A DNA stretch of 64,000 nt from Rubrivivax sp. (GTDB taxonomy: Bacteria > Pseudomonadota > Gammaproteobacteria > Burkholderiales > Burkholderiaceae_C): positions 1 to 64,000 of the forward strand of contig JAIYCR010000018.1 of assembly GCA_027487905.1 (NCBI GenBank), given 5' to 3'. The translations under genes were made by a program, and so were the position numbers. Positions 35,425-43,591 of the stretch are shown here, piece by piece. The notes beneath the pieces were generated by a model. That model was not told the DNA's origin. It saw nothing but the letters and a program-made list of their open reading frames with translations, and did no database searches. Positions within the stretch are counted from its first letter, which is position 1. Each line of letters starts with the position of its first letter.

Positions 35425-35742
35425 ATGTTCCGTCCGCTCAAGCGCCTGTCCATCCTCGCGTCCGTCGTCCGCGGCGATGCCCGCGTGCTGTGGCATGCGC
35501 TGCGCCAGCCCGGCTCGCCCACCTGGCTCAAGCTGGGCGTCGTGGGCATCCTCGCCTACCTGGTGTCGCCGGTGGACTTCATCCCCGACCTGCTGCCGGT
35601 CTTCGGCATCCTCGACGACATCGTGCTGATCCCCATGGCGGTGGGCTTCCTCGTGCGCCGGCTCCCCGCCGGCCTGCGGGCCGAGGCGCGCCGAAAGGCC
35701 GGTCTGCCGCCCGAAGCGGGCGAAACGGTGGACATGCGCTGA
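35425..35742 (+). CDS. DUF1232 (YkvA-like) small membrane protein
   Basis: A 105-residue protein with the DUF1232 core LVSPVDFIPDLLPVFGILDDI followed by a hydrophobic segment. Such proteins are inner-membrane associated and of unknown function. It lies downstream of radA on the same strand. The 268 bp after it contain only a doubtful 40-codon frame. Confidence 0.85.
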   Translation: MFRPLKRLSILASVVRGDARVLWHALRQPGSPTWLKLGVVGILAYLVSPVDFIPDLLPVFGILDDIVLIPMAVGFLVRRLPAGLRAEARRKAGLPPEAGETVDMR

Positions 35743-35891
35743 GCGTCTGGCGCGCCGGCCCGCCGGCGCACGCCGGGGCCTGGCGGCCTCGACCCAGGGG
35801 AGGTGCTGACGGGCCCGCCGACGGAACTGCTTACGATCCGCCCCTTCGCAAGGGGCCCGTCGGCCCGCCAGCCTGTCCCTCCCACCGCCCC

Positions 35892-36014
35892 ATGCCCGCG
35901 CTTGCTGACCTGCCCGAGTTCCACCCCGCGGCTGCACCGCCGTGCCCGAGGCAGCCCGCCTCGCCTGCGTTCGACGGCCCCGTCCGGCCGGCGCCGCAAG
36001 GGGTGTCGCGGTGA
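35892..36014 (+). CDS. Possible 40-residue leader peptide (doubtful)
   Basis: A short frame MPALADLPEFHPAAAPPC... ends in GTGTCGCGGTGA, whose last four bases overlap the GTG start of the next gene. The geometry resembles the translational coupling seen elsewhere in the window. There is no convincing ribosome-binding site and the composition is Pro/Ala-rich, so it may be chance. Confidence 0.25.
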   Translation: MPALADLPEFHPAAAPPCPRQPASPAFDGPVRPAPQGVSR

Positions 36015-36433
36015 ACCCGCGCATCGGCTGGCTGTTGGCCGCCGCCGCGCTGGTGGCCGGCTATTTCGGTTGGGGCTGGCCCGGGGTGATGCTGGCCTTC
36101 ACCGTGATCGTGTTCTGGCTGCTGCTGCAGTGGGGGCGTGCGATGAGGGTGCTGCGCGCAGCCGGCGAACGACCGGTCGGGCAGGTGCCCAGTGCGGTCA
36201 TGCTGCAGTCGCGGCTGGCTGCGGGCATGACCATGCTGCAGGTGCTGCCGCTCACCCGCAGCCTCGGCCGATCCCTCAGCGAGTCGCCCGAACGCTGGGC
36301 CTGGGAGGACGCCGCTGGCCACCGCGTGGAAACCGATTGGCAGGACGGGCGCCTGGTGCGCTGGCAGCTGCTGCGCGCACCGGATGCGCCGGCGAATCCG
36401 GAGGCACCGTTGGAAGCGGGGCGGGACGCCTAA
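36011..36433 (+). CDS. Conserved small membrane protein of unknown function
   Basis: A 140-residue protein from GTG 36011. Two hydrophobic helices (residues about 6-42) are followed by a cytoplasmic-looking domain with alternating charged residues and a Trp-rich C-terminal part (ERWAWEDAAG, WQDGRLVRWQLLR). It resembles a protein often found upstream of ilvE in Burkholderiales. No function is known. It ends 34 bp before ilvE and may share its transcript. Confidence 0.65.
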   Translation: MNPRIGWLLAAAALVAGYFGWGWPGVMLAFTVIVFWLLLQWGRAMRVLRAAGERPVGQVPSAVMLQSRLAAGMTMLQVLPLTRSLGRSLSESPERWAWEDAAGHRVETDWQDGRLVRWQLLRAPDAPANPEAPLEAGRDA

Positions 36434-36467
36434 ACTCCGCGCTTTCATCTGTTTCCGGAGAGCTCCC

Positions 36468-37391
36468 ATGTCGATGGCCGATCGCGACGGCAAGATCTGG
36501 ATGGACGGTGCGCTGGTGGAATGGCGCGACGCCAAGATCCACGTGCTGAGCCACACGCTTCACTATGGCTGCGGGGCCTTCGAGGGCGTCCGCGCCTACA
36601 AGACCGCGCGCGGCCCGGCCATCTTCCGCCTCCAGGAGCACACCGAGCGCCTGTTCAACAGCGCCAAGATCCTGCGCATGAAGATTCCCTTCACGCTCCA
36701 GCAGGTCATGGACGCGCAGTGCGAGGTCATCCGCGCCAACGGGCTGGACAGCGGCTACCTGCGCCCCCTCACCTGGATCGGCGACAAGAAGCTGGGCGTG
36801 AGCCCCAAGGGCAACACCATCCACCTGATGGTGGCCGCCTGGCCCTGGGGCGCCTACCTGGGCGAGGAAGGCCTGGCCCGCGGCATCCGCGTGAAGACCA
36901 GCAGCTACACCCGCCACCACGTCAACATCACGATGACGCAGGCCAAGGCGGTGAGCAACTACACCAACTCCATCCTCGCCAACATGGAGGCCACGGACGA
37001 GGGCTACGACGAGGCCCTGCTGCTGGACGCCTCGGGCTTCGTCAGCGAAGGCGCGGGCGAGAACCTCTTCATCATCAAGGGTGGCGTGGTCTACACGCCC
37101 GACCTGTCCGCCGGCGCGCTCAACGGCATCACCCGCAACACCATCTTCGCGATCTGCCAGGACCTGGGCCTGAAGCTGGTGGAAAAGCGCATCACCCGCG
37201 ACGAGGTCTACATCTGCGACGAGGCCTTCTTCACCGGCACCGCCGCCGAGGTCACGCCCATCCGCGAACTCGACCGGCTGGAGATCGGCCGCGGCTCGCG
37301 CGGGCCGATCACCGAGAAGATCCAGACGGCCTTCTTCGACATCGTCAACGGGCGCAATCCGAAGTACGCCGAGTGGCTGACGCTGGTCTGA
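36468..37391 (+). CDS. ilvE: Branched-chain amino acid aminotransferase IlvE
   Basis: PLP enzyme catalysing the last step of valine, leucine and isoleucine synthesis. The 307-residue product has the class IV aminotransferase motifs HTLHYGCGAFEGVRAY, the PLP lysine in TQAKAVSNYTNSILA, EGAGENLF and FFTGTAAEVTPIRELD. ATG 36468 follows a CCGGAG ribosome-binding site. A CHCC zinc-finger protein gene follows 20 bp downstream, a conserved pairing in beta-proteobacteria. Confidence 0.97.
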   Translation: MSMADRDGKIWMDGALVEWRDAKIHVLSHTLHYGCGAFEGVRAYKTARGPAIFRLQEHTERLFNSAKILRMKIPFTLQQVMDAQCEVIRANGLDSGYLRPLTWIGDKKLGVSPKGNTIHLMVAAWPWGAYLGEEGLARGIRVKTSSYTRHHVNITMTQAKAVSNYTNSILANMEATDEGYDEALLLDASGFVSEGAGENLFIIKGGVVYTPDLSAGALNGITRNTIFAICQDLGLKLVEKRITRDEVYICDEAFFTGTAAEVTPIRELDRLEIGRGSRGPITEKIQTAFFDIVNGRNPKYAEWLTLV

Positions 37392-37411
37392 GCCCCCCGG
37401 AAGGAGTGCAG

Positions 37412-37618
37412 ATGAACAAGCCCGAGACGGTGGTGGAAGTCGGCGCGAAGGACCTGCAGGCGCCCGGCGTGGTGTTCTGCCCGAATCCGAAGATGCCGCT
37501 GTGGAGCCACCACCCCCGCGTCTTCCTCGACGTGGGCGCCAGCGGCGAGAGCCGCTGCCCCTACTGCGGCACGGTGTACCGGCTGCAGGCCGGCCTCGCG
37601 GCGCGCGCCGGCCACTGA
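37412..37618 (+). CDS. CHCC-type zinc-finger domain protein
   Basis: A 68-residue protein with the zinc-binding set C-x-H-C-x2-C: CPNPKMPLW, HHPRVFLD and RCPYCGTVYRL. This matches the zf-CHCC family, relatives of the NDUFS6 subunit of mitochondrial complex I. Its role in bacteria is unclear. AAGGAG lies 6 nt before the ATG. It is nested in an apparent ilvE-waaF transcript. Confidence 0.85.
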   Translation: MNKPETVVEVGAKDLQAPGVVFCPNPKMPLWSHHPRVFLDVGASGESRCPYCGTVYRLQAGLAARAGH

Positions 37619-37658
37619 GGCGGGGCCGGTGGCGCTGGCGGTGGCGGCGCCGCCCGTC

Positions 37659-38738
37659 ATGCGGAGTCTGGTCGTCGCGCCGCAGTGGATCGGCGATTCC
37701 GTCCTGTGCGAGCCGCTGCTGCGCCGCCTGGCCGAGCGCGGCGAGCGCATCAGCGTGGGCGCGCTGCCGTGGGTGGCGCCGGCCTTCCGTGCGATGGCCT
37801 GCGTGTCCGAGGTGCTCGAATGGCCGTTCCAGCACGGCCGACTCGACCTGGCCCTGCGCTGGCGCCTGGGCAGAAGCCTGGCCGGCCGCTTCGAACGGGC
37901 CTACGTGCTGCCCAACGCCATCAAGGCGGCGCTGCTGCCAGCCTTCGCCGGCATTCCCCTTCGCATCGGCTATCAGGGCGAGGGCCGTGCCGGGCTGCTG
38001 AACCGGCGCCTGCCCAACCCGCCTGGCCGGCCTGCGATGGTGGGCTTCTATGCCGCGCTGGCCGACCTGGCCGCAGCCGGTGGCGGTGGCAGTGGCGCAG
38101 ACCTCACCGCGCCGCAGGCCCACGGGTCGCTGGACGACACGCCGCGGCTGCAGGCCTCGGCGCCCGGGCTGGCCGCACTGCGCGCCCGACTGGACCTGCC
38201 GGCCGGCCCCTATCGCGTCTTCGCCCCCGGCGCCGAATACGGCCCGGCCAAGTGCTGGCCGGCAAGCCATTACGCGCAGCTCGCCCAAGGTCTGATCGAG
38301 CGCGACCACCTGCCAGTGCTGCTGCTGGGGTCGCCCCGCGAGGCCGCGCTGTGCGAGGCCATCGCGCAGGCGCTGCCGGTCGGGCAGCGCGGCGCCTGCC
38401 GGGTGCTGGCCGGCCGGACCACGCTGTCCGAAGCCATCGAACTGATCGGCGGCGCCCGCACGGTGGTGAGCAACGACTCCGGCCTGATGCACATCGCAGC
38501 GGCCTTCGGTGTCGAGCAGGTGGCCCTCTTCGGCTCGACCAGCCCGCTGCACACGCCGCCGCTGAACGCCCGGGCCCGCGTGCTGTGGCTGAAGGACGAG
38601 CTCGGCCTGGACTGCATGCCCTGCTTTGAGCGCCAGTGCCGCTACGGCCACACCCGGTGCCTGGCAGATGTCGCGCCCGAGCGGGTCGCGGGCCTGGTGC
38701 AGGCGGTGGCCGGCCAGCCAGGCGCGGACACCCCATGA
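37659..38738 (+). CDS. waaF: Lipopolysaccharide heptosyltransferase II (WaaF)
   Basis: A 359-residue GT9 glycosyltransferase adding the second heptose to lipid A-core. The N-terminus MRSLVVAPQWIGDSVLCEPL and the C-terminal donor-site block VVSNDSGLMHIAAAFG plus LFGSTSPLHTPPL are characteristic. Cysteines near the end (LDCMPCFERQCRYGHTRCL) are also a WaaF feature. ATG 37659 matches family starts; GTG 37629 would add ten residues. The stop overlaps the start of the downstream histidine kinase gene (ATGA). Confidence 0.93.
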   Translation: MRSLVVAPQWIGDSVLCEPLLRRLAERGERISVGALPWVAPAFRAMACVSEVLEWPFQHGRLDLALRWRLGRSLAGRFERAYVLPNAIKAALLPAFAGIPLRIGYQGEGRAGLLNRRLPNPPGRPAMVGFYAALADLAAAGGGGSGADLTAPQAHGSLDDTPRLQASAPGLAALRARLDLPAGPYRVFAPGAEYGPAKCWPASHYAQLAQGLIERDHLPVLLLGSPREAALCEAIAQALPVGQRGACRVLAGRTTLSEAIELIGGARTVVSNDSGLMHIAAAFGVEQVALFGSTSPLHTPPLNARARVLWLKDELGLDCMPCFERQCRYGHTRCLADVAPERVAGLVQAVAGQPGADTP

Positions 38739-40393
38739 CGCCCGCACCCGCGCCCCGTGCGAAGGATGCCTCCGCGGCGGCGGGGCAGGTGTCCATGCCC
38801 CAGCGCGAGGACATGGACGTCGTCCTGGAGGCGCTGGTCAACGCCGGCACGGCGATGTGGGTGTGGAACCTCAAGACCGACGCGCTCTTCGGCGGCGGCG
38901 GCGCCCAGCAGCTGCTGGGCTACCCCCCCGACGCCGACTTCCACAGCCAGGCGCGCTGGAACACGCTGATCCACCCGGACGACCTGCCGCAGTTCGACCA
39001 CGCCTTCGACGCCTACCTGGCCGGTGCCGTCACCCACTTCGAGCAGGCCTACCGGGCGCGCGCGGCCAACGGGCGGTGGCGCTGGCTGCAGGAACGCGGC
39101 CGCATCGTCGAGTGGGACAGCGACGGCCAGCCGCTGCGCATGGTGGGCATCATCACCGACATCACCGAGCGCAGGCTGGCCGAGCTGCGCCAGCAGGAAC
39201 AGGGCGCGCGGCTGGAGGAGATCGCGCGCAACCTGCCCGGCATGCTGTTCCAGATGGTCACCCACGGCGAGGACAAGCGCTTCTCCTACGCGAGCCAGCG
39301 CAGCCTGGAGGTGCTGGGCGTGCGGGCCGACAGCCTGATGGCCGATGTGCGGGCCTTCGAGGACATCCGCATCCTGGACGAGACGGCCCGCGAGGACCTC
39401 GCCCGCATCGACCCCAGCACCGGCCCGGGCCTGTGGATCACCGAATACCCGATCCGCTGGCCCGAGGGTGCGCAGCGCTGGCTGCGGGTGACCTCCAGCT
39501 CCGAGCTGCGCACCGATGGCAGCGTGCTCTGGCACGGCTACATGGAGGACGTCACCGACCGCCGCGCCCACGAGGCCACGCGCCAGCAGGCGGCCGAGGC
39601 GGTGGCCGCCAGCGCGGCCAAGACGCTCTTCCTGTCGCGCATGAGCCATGAGCTGCGAACACCGCTGAACGCGGTGCTCGGCTTCTCGCAGCTGATGGAG
39701 ATGGACGAAGCCGACCCGCTGTCGCCGGCCCAGGCCCGTCGGGTCGCGATGATCCGCGAGGCGGGCGAGCACCTGCTGCAGATGATCGGCGACCTGCTGG
39801 ACCTCACCCGCATCGAGTCGGGGCATCTGACGGTGAACCCCCAGGCGGTGCCGGTGCTGCCGGTGGTGCGGGACTGCCTGGCGCTGATGGGGCCTCAGGC
39901 CGCGCGCCTGGGCGTGCAGCTGGACACCCGGGAGCTGGCTGACCCCACCCACGCTGCGGCCGAGGGCCATGCGCCCGCGAACGGCGCCCGGGCCCTGGTC
40001 GATCCGACCCGCCTGCGGCAGATCCTGCTGAACCTGCTGGGCAATGCAATCAAGTACAACCGCCCGGGTGGCCGGGTGCTGGTCACCCTCGCGTCGGTGG
40101 GGCCGTGGCTGCGCCTGTCGGTGCTGGACACCGGCATCGGCATCGAAGAGCACGACCTGGCCGAGCTGTTCCAGCCCTTCAACCGTCTGGGGGCTGCGCG
40201 CAGCGGCATCGAGGGCACGGGCATCGGGCTGGCCATCACGCGCGCGCTGGTGCAGGTGATGGGCGGGCGCATCGAGGTGCGAAGCCAGGTGGGCAGCGGT
40301 TCGGAATTCACCGTGCTGCTGCCGCGCCCCGGCGAAGACTTCGCCGCAGCGGCCCTGACGAGCCCCGCCGGCTCCGCCCCGCCGCCTTCCTAG
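38735..40393 (+). CDS. Orphan PAS-PAS sensor histidine kinase
   Basis: A 552-residue sensor kinase without membrane helices or signal peptide, so probably cytoplasmic. PAS domain 1 is about residues 28-150 (ends GIITDITERR, a PAS/PAC mark) and PAS domain 2 about 160-290. The HisKA dimerisation helix has the phospho-acceptor H305 in SRMSHELRTPLN. The HATPase domain has the N-box LLNLLGNAIKYNRPGGRV, the G1 box DTGIGI and the G2 box GTGIGLAIT. No response regulator or receiver domain is nearby, so the output is unknown. Coupling to waaF (4-bp overlap) hints at an envelope-related signal, weakly. Confidence 0.9.
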   Translation: MTPAPAPRAKDASAAAGQVSMPQREDMDVVLEALVNAGTAMWVWNLKTDALFGGGGAQQLLGYPPDADFHSQARWNTLIHPDDLPQFDHAFDAYLAGAVTHFEQAYRARAANGRWRWLQERGRIVEWDSDGQPLRMVGIITDITERRLAELRQQEQGARLEEIARNLPGMLFQMVTHGEDKRFSYASQRSLEVLGVRADSLMADVRAFEDIRILDETAREDLARIDPSTGPGLWITEYPIRWPEGAQRWLRVTSSSELRTDGSVLWHGYMEDVTDRRAHEATRQQAAEAVAASAAKTLFLSRMSHELRTPLNAVLGFSQLMEMDEADPLSPAQARRVAMIREAGEHLLQMIGDLLDLTRIESGHLTVNPQAVPVLPVVRDCLALMGPQAARLGVQLDTRELADPTHAAAEGHAPANGARALVDPTRLRQILLNLLGNAIKYNRPGGRVLVTLASVGPWLRLSVLDTGIGIEEHDLAELFQPFNRLGAARSGIEGTGIGLAITRALVQVMGGRIEVRSQVGSGSEFTVLLPRPGEDFAAAALTSPAGSAPPPS

Positions 40394-40402
40394 AATCGAC
40401 CG

Positions 40403-41332
40403 ATGCCCTCCTCCCCCGTCGAGTCCTCCCCGCCCGCGGCGCGCCCGCGCGAATTCGTCCTCACCCTGTCGTGCCGCGATGCCAAGGGCATCGTCTATGC
40501 GGTCTCGGGCCTGCTCTACCAGGCCGGTTGCAACATCCTCGACTCCCAGCAGTTCGGCGACGTCATCGGCGACGACGCCACGGGCCTGTTCTTCATGCGG
40601 GTGCATTTCGCCGCCCCGCCGCACCTGGCCGACGTGGCCACGCTGGAGGGTCTGTTCACCGCGGTGCGCGAGCAGTTCGGGCTGAAGGCCGCCTTCTTCG
40701 ACCTCGCGCGCCGGCCCCGGGTGATGCTGATGGTCAGCCGCCATGGTCACTGCCTGAACGACCTGCTCTTCCGCTGGCAGAGCGGCACGCTGGGCGGTGC
40801 CAGCGGCGTGGACATCCCGGTGGTGGTGTCCAACCACCCCGACTTCGCCCCGCTGGTGGGCGGCTACGGCCTGGGCTTCGAGCACCGGCCCCTGGCCGCC
40901 GGCTCGGGCGCGGAGGCCAAGGCCGCCCAGGAAGCGCAGGTGCTGCGCCTGATCGACGAGCACCGCATCGACCTGGTCGTGCTCGCCCGCTACATGCAGG
41001 TGCTCAGCCCGGCGCTGTGCGAGCGGCTGGCCGGTCGGGCGATCAACATCCACCACAGCTTCCTGCCCAGCTTCAAGGGCGCTCGGCCCTATGCGCAGGC
41101 CCACGACCGTGGGGTCAAGCTCATCGGCGCGACCGCCCACTACGTCACAGCCGACCTGGACGAAGGCCCCATCATCGAGCAGGACGTCGCCCGCGTGGAC
41201 CACAGCCTGTCGGCCGACGACTTCGCCGCCACCGGCCGTGACGTCGAGTGCGTGGTGCTCGCCCGCGCCGTGCGCTGGCATGTGGAGCACCGCGTGTTGA
41301 TGAACGGGCGCAAGACCGTCGTGTTCCGCTGA
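40403..41332 (+). CDS. purU: Formyltetrahydrofolate deformylase PurU
   Basis: A 309-residue enzyme hydrolysing 10-formyl-tetrahydrofolate to formate and THF, balancing one-carbon pools. An N-terminal ACT domain (FVLTLSCRDAKGIVYAVSG) precedes a formyltransferase fold with VVVSNHPDF, NIHHSFLPSFKGARPY and ATAHYVTADLDEGPIIEQD, giving the catalytic Asn, His and Asp. It starts 9 bp after the histidine kinase. The downstream gene begins 25 bp later with its own strong ribosome-binding site. Confidence 0.96.
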   Translation: MPSSPVESSPPAARPREFVLTLSCRDAKGIVYAVSGLLYQAGCNILDSQQFGDVIGDDATGLFFMRVHFAAPPHLADVATLEGLFTAVREQFGLKAAFFDLARRPRVMLMVSRHGHCLNDLLFRWQSGTLGGASGVDIPVVVSNHPDFAPLVGGYGLGFEHRPLAAGSGAEAKAAQEAQVLRLIDEHRIDLVVLARYMQVLSPALCERLAGRAINIHHSFLPSFKGARPYAQAHDRGVKLIGATAHYVTADLDEGPIIEQDVARVDHSLSADDFAATGRDVECVVLARAVRWHVEHRVLMNGRKTVVFR

Positions 41333-41357
41333 GCCCGCCGGCACCGAGGAGACCGCC

Positions 41358-41840
41358 TTGTCCCCGCCACCGCGAATGCCCCCCTCCGCCCTCGTGCCCG
41401 CCAGTGCCGACGAGGTGGAGCAGCAGTTCTACGAAGCCTTGCAGCGCGGCGATCTGGAGCGGCTGATGGCCTGCTGGCTGGAAGAAGACGGCATCAGCTG
41501 CGTGCACCCGGGCGGGCCGCGCATCCAGGGCTTCGCCGAGGTGCGCTCGGCCTTCGAGGCCATCTTCGCCCACGGCTCGATCGACATCCAGGTGCAGGAG
41601 ACCCGCCGCTGGCAGGCCGACACCAGTGCCGTGCACAGCGTGCTGGAGCGGGTGGACGTGAGTACGGACGACGGGCCACGAAGTGCCTGGGTCATGGCCA
41701 CCAACGTGTATGTGCTCACCGAGCACGGCTGGCGGCTGCTTTGCCACCACGCCAGCCCCGGCACCCCGGCGAGCACAGGCGGTGCCGGCCCTTCGGGCAG
41801 TGCCCTGGGCGGCCCGGCGGCGGGTTCGGTGCTGCATTGA
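41358..41840 (+). CDS. NTF2-like (SnoaL/YybH-type) protein
   Basis: A 160-residue protein with the cone-shaped NTF2-like fold: helix DEVEQQFYEALQRGDLERLM, then strands in CVHPGGPRIQGFAEVRSAFE and a C-terminal WRLLCHHASPG strand. Such proteins may bind ligands or act as small enzymes or adaptors; none can be assigned here. TTG 41358 is chosen because GAGGAG lies 6-7 nt upstream, whereas the in-frame ATG at 41376 has no ribosome-binding site. The stop overlaps the next start (TTGA). Confidence 0.78.
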   Translation: MSPPPRMPPSALVPASADEVEQQFYEALQRGDLERLMACWLEEDGISCVHPGGPRIQGFAEVRSAFEAIFAHGSIDIQVQETRRWQADTSAVHSVLERVDVSTDDGPRSAWVMATNVYVLTEHGWRLLCHHASPGTPASTGGAGPSGSALGGPAAGSVLH

Positions 41841-42916
41841 CAGCGCTGCAAGCGCACCGTGCGCCGGTCTGGCTGCGCGGGTGGGGCGCGGGCGACGGCG
41901 CCTTCGGCGGCAACCTGCAGACCATCGTGTCCGCCCGGCTGTCCCGTTGCGAAGGCCCGTTCGAGCTGCGCTGGCAGCGCCAGCGCTGGACGACGCCGGA
42001 CGCCGACTTCATCGACGTCGACTTCGCCGCGCCTGCGAACGTTGCCGCAGCGCCCGACGTCCCCCGGCTCGTCCTCTTCCACGGGCTTGAAGGCCATTCG
42101 GACAGCCACTACGCACGAGCCTTCGCCACCGCCGCGCTCGAGCGCGGCTGGGCCATCGCCGTGCCGCACTTTCGCGGCTGCTCGGGCGAGCTCAACCTCG
42201 CACCGCGCGCCTACCACTCCGGCGACTTCGAGGAACTCGCGTGGATCCTCGAACGGCTGCGGTCCCGCTGGCGCGCGGACGCTGCGGCGCCGGCCGCCGC
42301 CGGGGGCGCCCCCTTGCAGGCCGTGGGCATCTCGCTGGGCGGCAACGCCTTGCTGCGCTGGGCCCAGGAGTCGGGCGCGAGTGCCGCCTCGACGGTGCGG
42401 TCGCTGGCGGCCATCTCCGCGCCGCTGGACCTGGCCGCGGGCGGCCACGCCATCGCGCAGGGCTTCAACCGCTGGGTCTACAACCGGATGTTCCTCGCGA
42501 CGATGAAGCCCAAGGCGCTGCGCAAGTGGCAGCAGCACCCGGGGCTGTTCGACCGCGAGCGGCTGCTGGCCGCCCGCACGCTGCATGAGTTCGACAACGT
42601 CTTCACCGCACCGCTGCACGGCTTTCGCGACACCGACGACTACTGGGCGCGCGCGTCGGCCAGGCCGCACCTGAACCGCATCCGCGTCCCGGCGCTGGTG
42701 GTCAATGCGCGCAACGATCCCTTCGTGCCGGCCGCGAGCCTGCCGCGGCCCGGCGAGCTGTCGGGGTCGTGGGTGCAGCTGGCCCAGCCCGCCCACGGGG
42801 GCCACCTGGGCTTCGCGGTGGGCGGCCCGCCCGGCGACATGCGGCCCTTCGCACGCGAGGTGTGCGACTGGCTGGCCCAGGCGGCATGCGCCCTGCCCGG
42901 AGATCGACATGGATGA
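41837..42916 (+). CDS. YheT-family alpha/beta hydrolase
   Basis: A 359-residue alpha/beta hydrolase. Family marks are GGNLQTIVSARL near the N-terminus, LFHGLEGHSDSHYARAF, the nucleophile elbow VGISLGGNALLRW (Ser), the acid in NARNDPFVP and His in HGGHLGF. YheT/ABHD-type enzymes act on acyl esters, but their physiological substrates are uncertain. The start is TTG 41837 in a TTGA overlap with the NTF2-like gene. The 3' end overlaps the following gene by 8 bp, so three genes are coupled in series. Confidence 0.88.
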   Translation: MTALQAHRAPVWLRGWGAGDGAFGGNLQTIVSARLSRCEGPFELRWQRQRWTTPDADFIDVDFAAPANVAAAPDVPRLVLFHGLEGHSDSHYARAFATAALERGWAIAVPHFRGCSGELNLAPRAYHSGDFEELAWILERLRSRWRADAAAPAAAGGAPLQAVGISLGGNALLRWAQESGASAASTVRSLAAISAPLDLAAGGHAIAQGFNRWVYNRMFLATMKPKALRKWQQHPGLFDRERLLAARTLHEFDNVFTAPLHGFRDTDDYWARASARPHLNRIRVPALVVNARNDPFVPAASLPRPGELSGSWVQLAQPAHGGHLGFAVGGPPGDMRPFAREVCDWLAQAACALPGDRHG

Positions 42917-43454
42917 GCTCGTTCGCGCGGCGATGATCAAGTGGCCCCGTGTGCCCCACTGCCACGGCTGGCTGGGGCTGGACGCCCGCGGCGACTGGTA
43001 CCTGCGCGATGACGCCACCCAGCAGCGCGGGCCTTTCCCGCAGTCGCGGGGCAGCCGGCTCGAGCACCGCCGCCTCATCGAGTTCATCGAGCGCAACTAC
43101 ATGGCCGACGAGCGCGGCGCCTGGTACTTCCAGAACGGGCCGCAGCGGGTGTATGTCGACCTCGAGGCCGCTCCTTGGGTGCTGCGCTGGCCGGAGGGCG
43201 ACGCCGCGGCGGCGCAGCCACAGCGGGCCTTGGGCTTCGTCACCCACACCGGCCTGCCCACCACGGCGCAATCGGCCTGGCTTGACGAGTTCGGCCGCCT
43301 GTTCGTCCAGACCCCGCTGGGGCTGGGCATCGTGCACACGCAGGACATGCATGCCGTGGCCGATGCGGTGCAGGACGGGCGTCTGTCGCCGGTGGAAACC
43401 CGCTTGGAGTCGCTGCTCGAAGCGGCCGGCGTCGTGCGGCGCCCGCGCCCCTGA
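42909..43454 (+). CDS. Conserved Burkholderiales protein of unknown function (possibly DUF2946-labelled family)
   Basis: A 181-residue soluble protein beginning MDELVRAAMIKWPRVPHC, with Trp- and Tyr-rich motifs (GWLGLDARGDWYLRDD, RGAWYFQNGPQRVYVDLE). It is probably cytoplasmic, with no signal or membrane helix. I recognise the family as widespread in beta-proteobacteria next to YheT-type hydrolases, but its function is unknown and the DUF label is from memory. It ends the purU-downstream gene run and is followed by a stable hairpin. Confidence 0.75.
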   Translation: MDELVRAAMIKWPRVPHCHGWLGLDARGDWYLRDDATQQRGPFPQSRGSRLEHRRLIEFIERNYMADERGAWYFQNGPQRVYVDLEAAPWVLRWPEGDAAAAQPQRALGFVTHTGLPTTAQSAWLDEFGRLFVQTPLGLGIVHTQDMHAVADAVQDGRLSPVETRLESLLEAAGVVRRPRP

Positions 43455-43460
43455 AAGCAC

Positions 43461-43491
43461 GACGCCCGCATCCCTTTCGGGTGCGGGCGTC
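43461..43491. terminator. Strong hairpin between convergent genes
   Basis: A perfect 10-bp stem (GACGCCCGCA/TGCGGGCGTC) with an 11-nt loop lies just after the DUF gene and before the converging cytochrome gene. There is no U-tract, but stem strength and position favour a bidirectional terminator. Confidence 0.55.
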
Positions 43492-43591
43492 GGAGTCGGG
43501 ATCTGGATCGAAATCGGCGTGGCGCGAAGGCTCCGGGCCAGGGCAGCCGGGCCGCTGCGGCTTGGGGCCGCAGGTCCGGGCTGCGCGGCCT

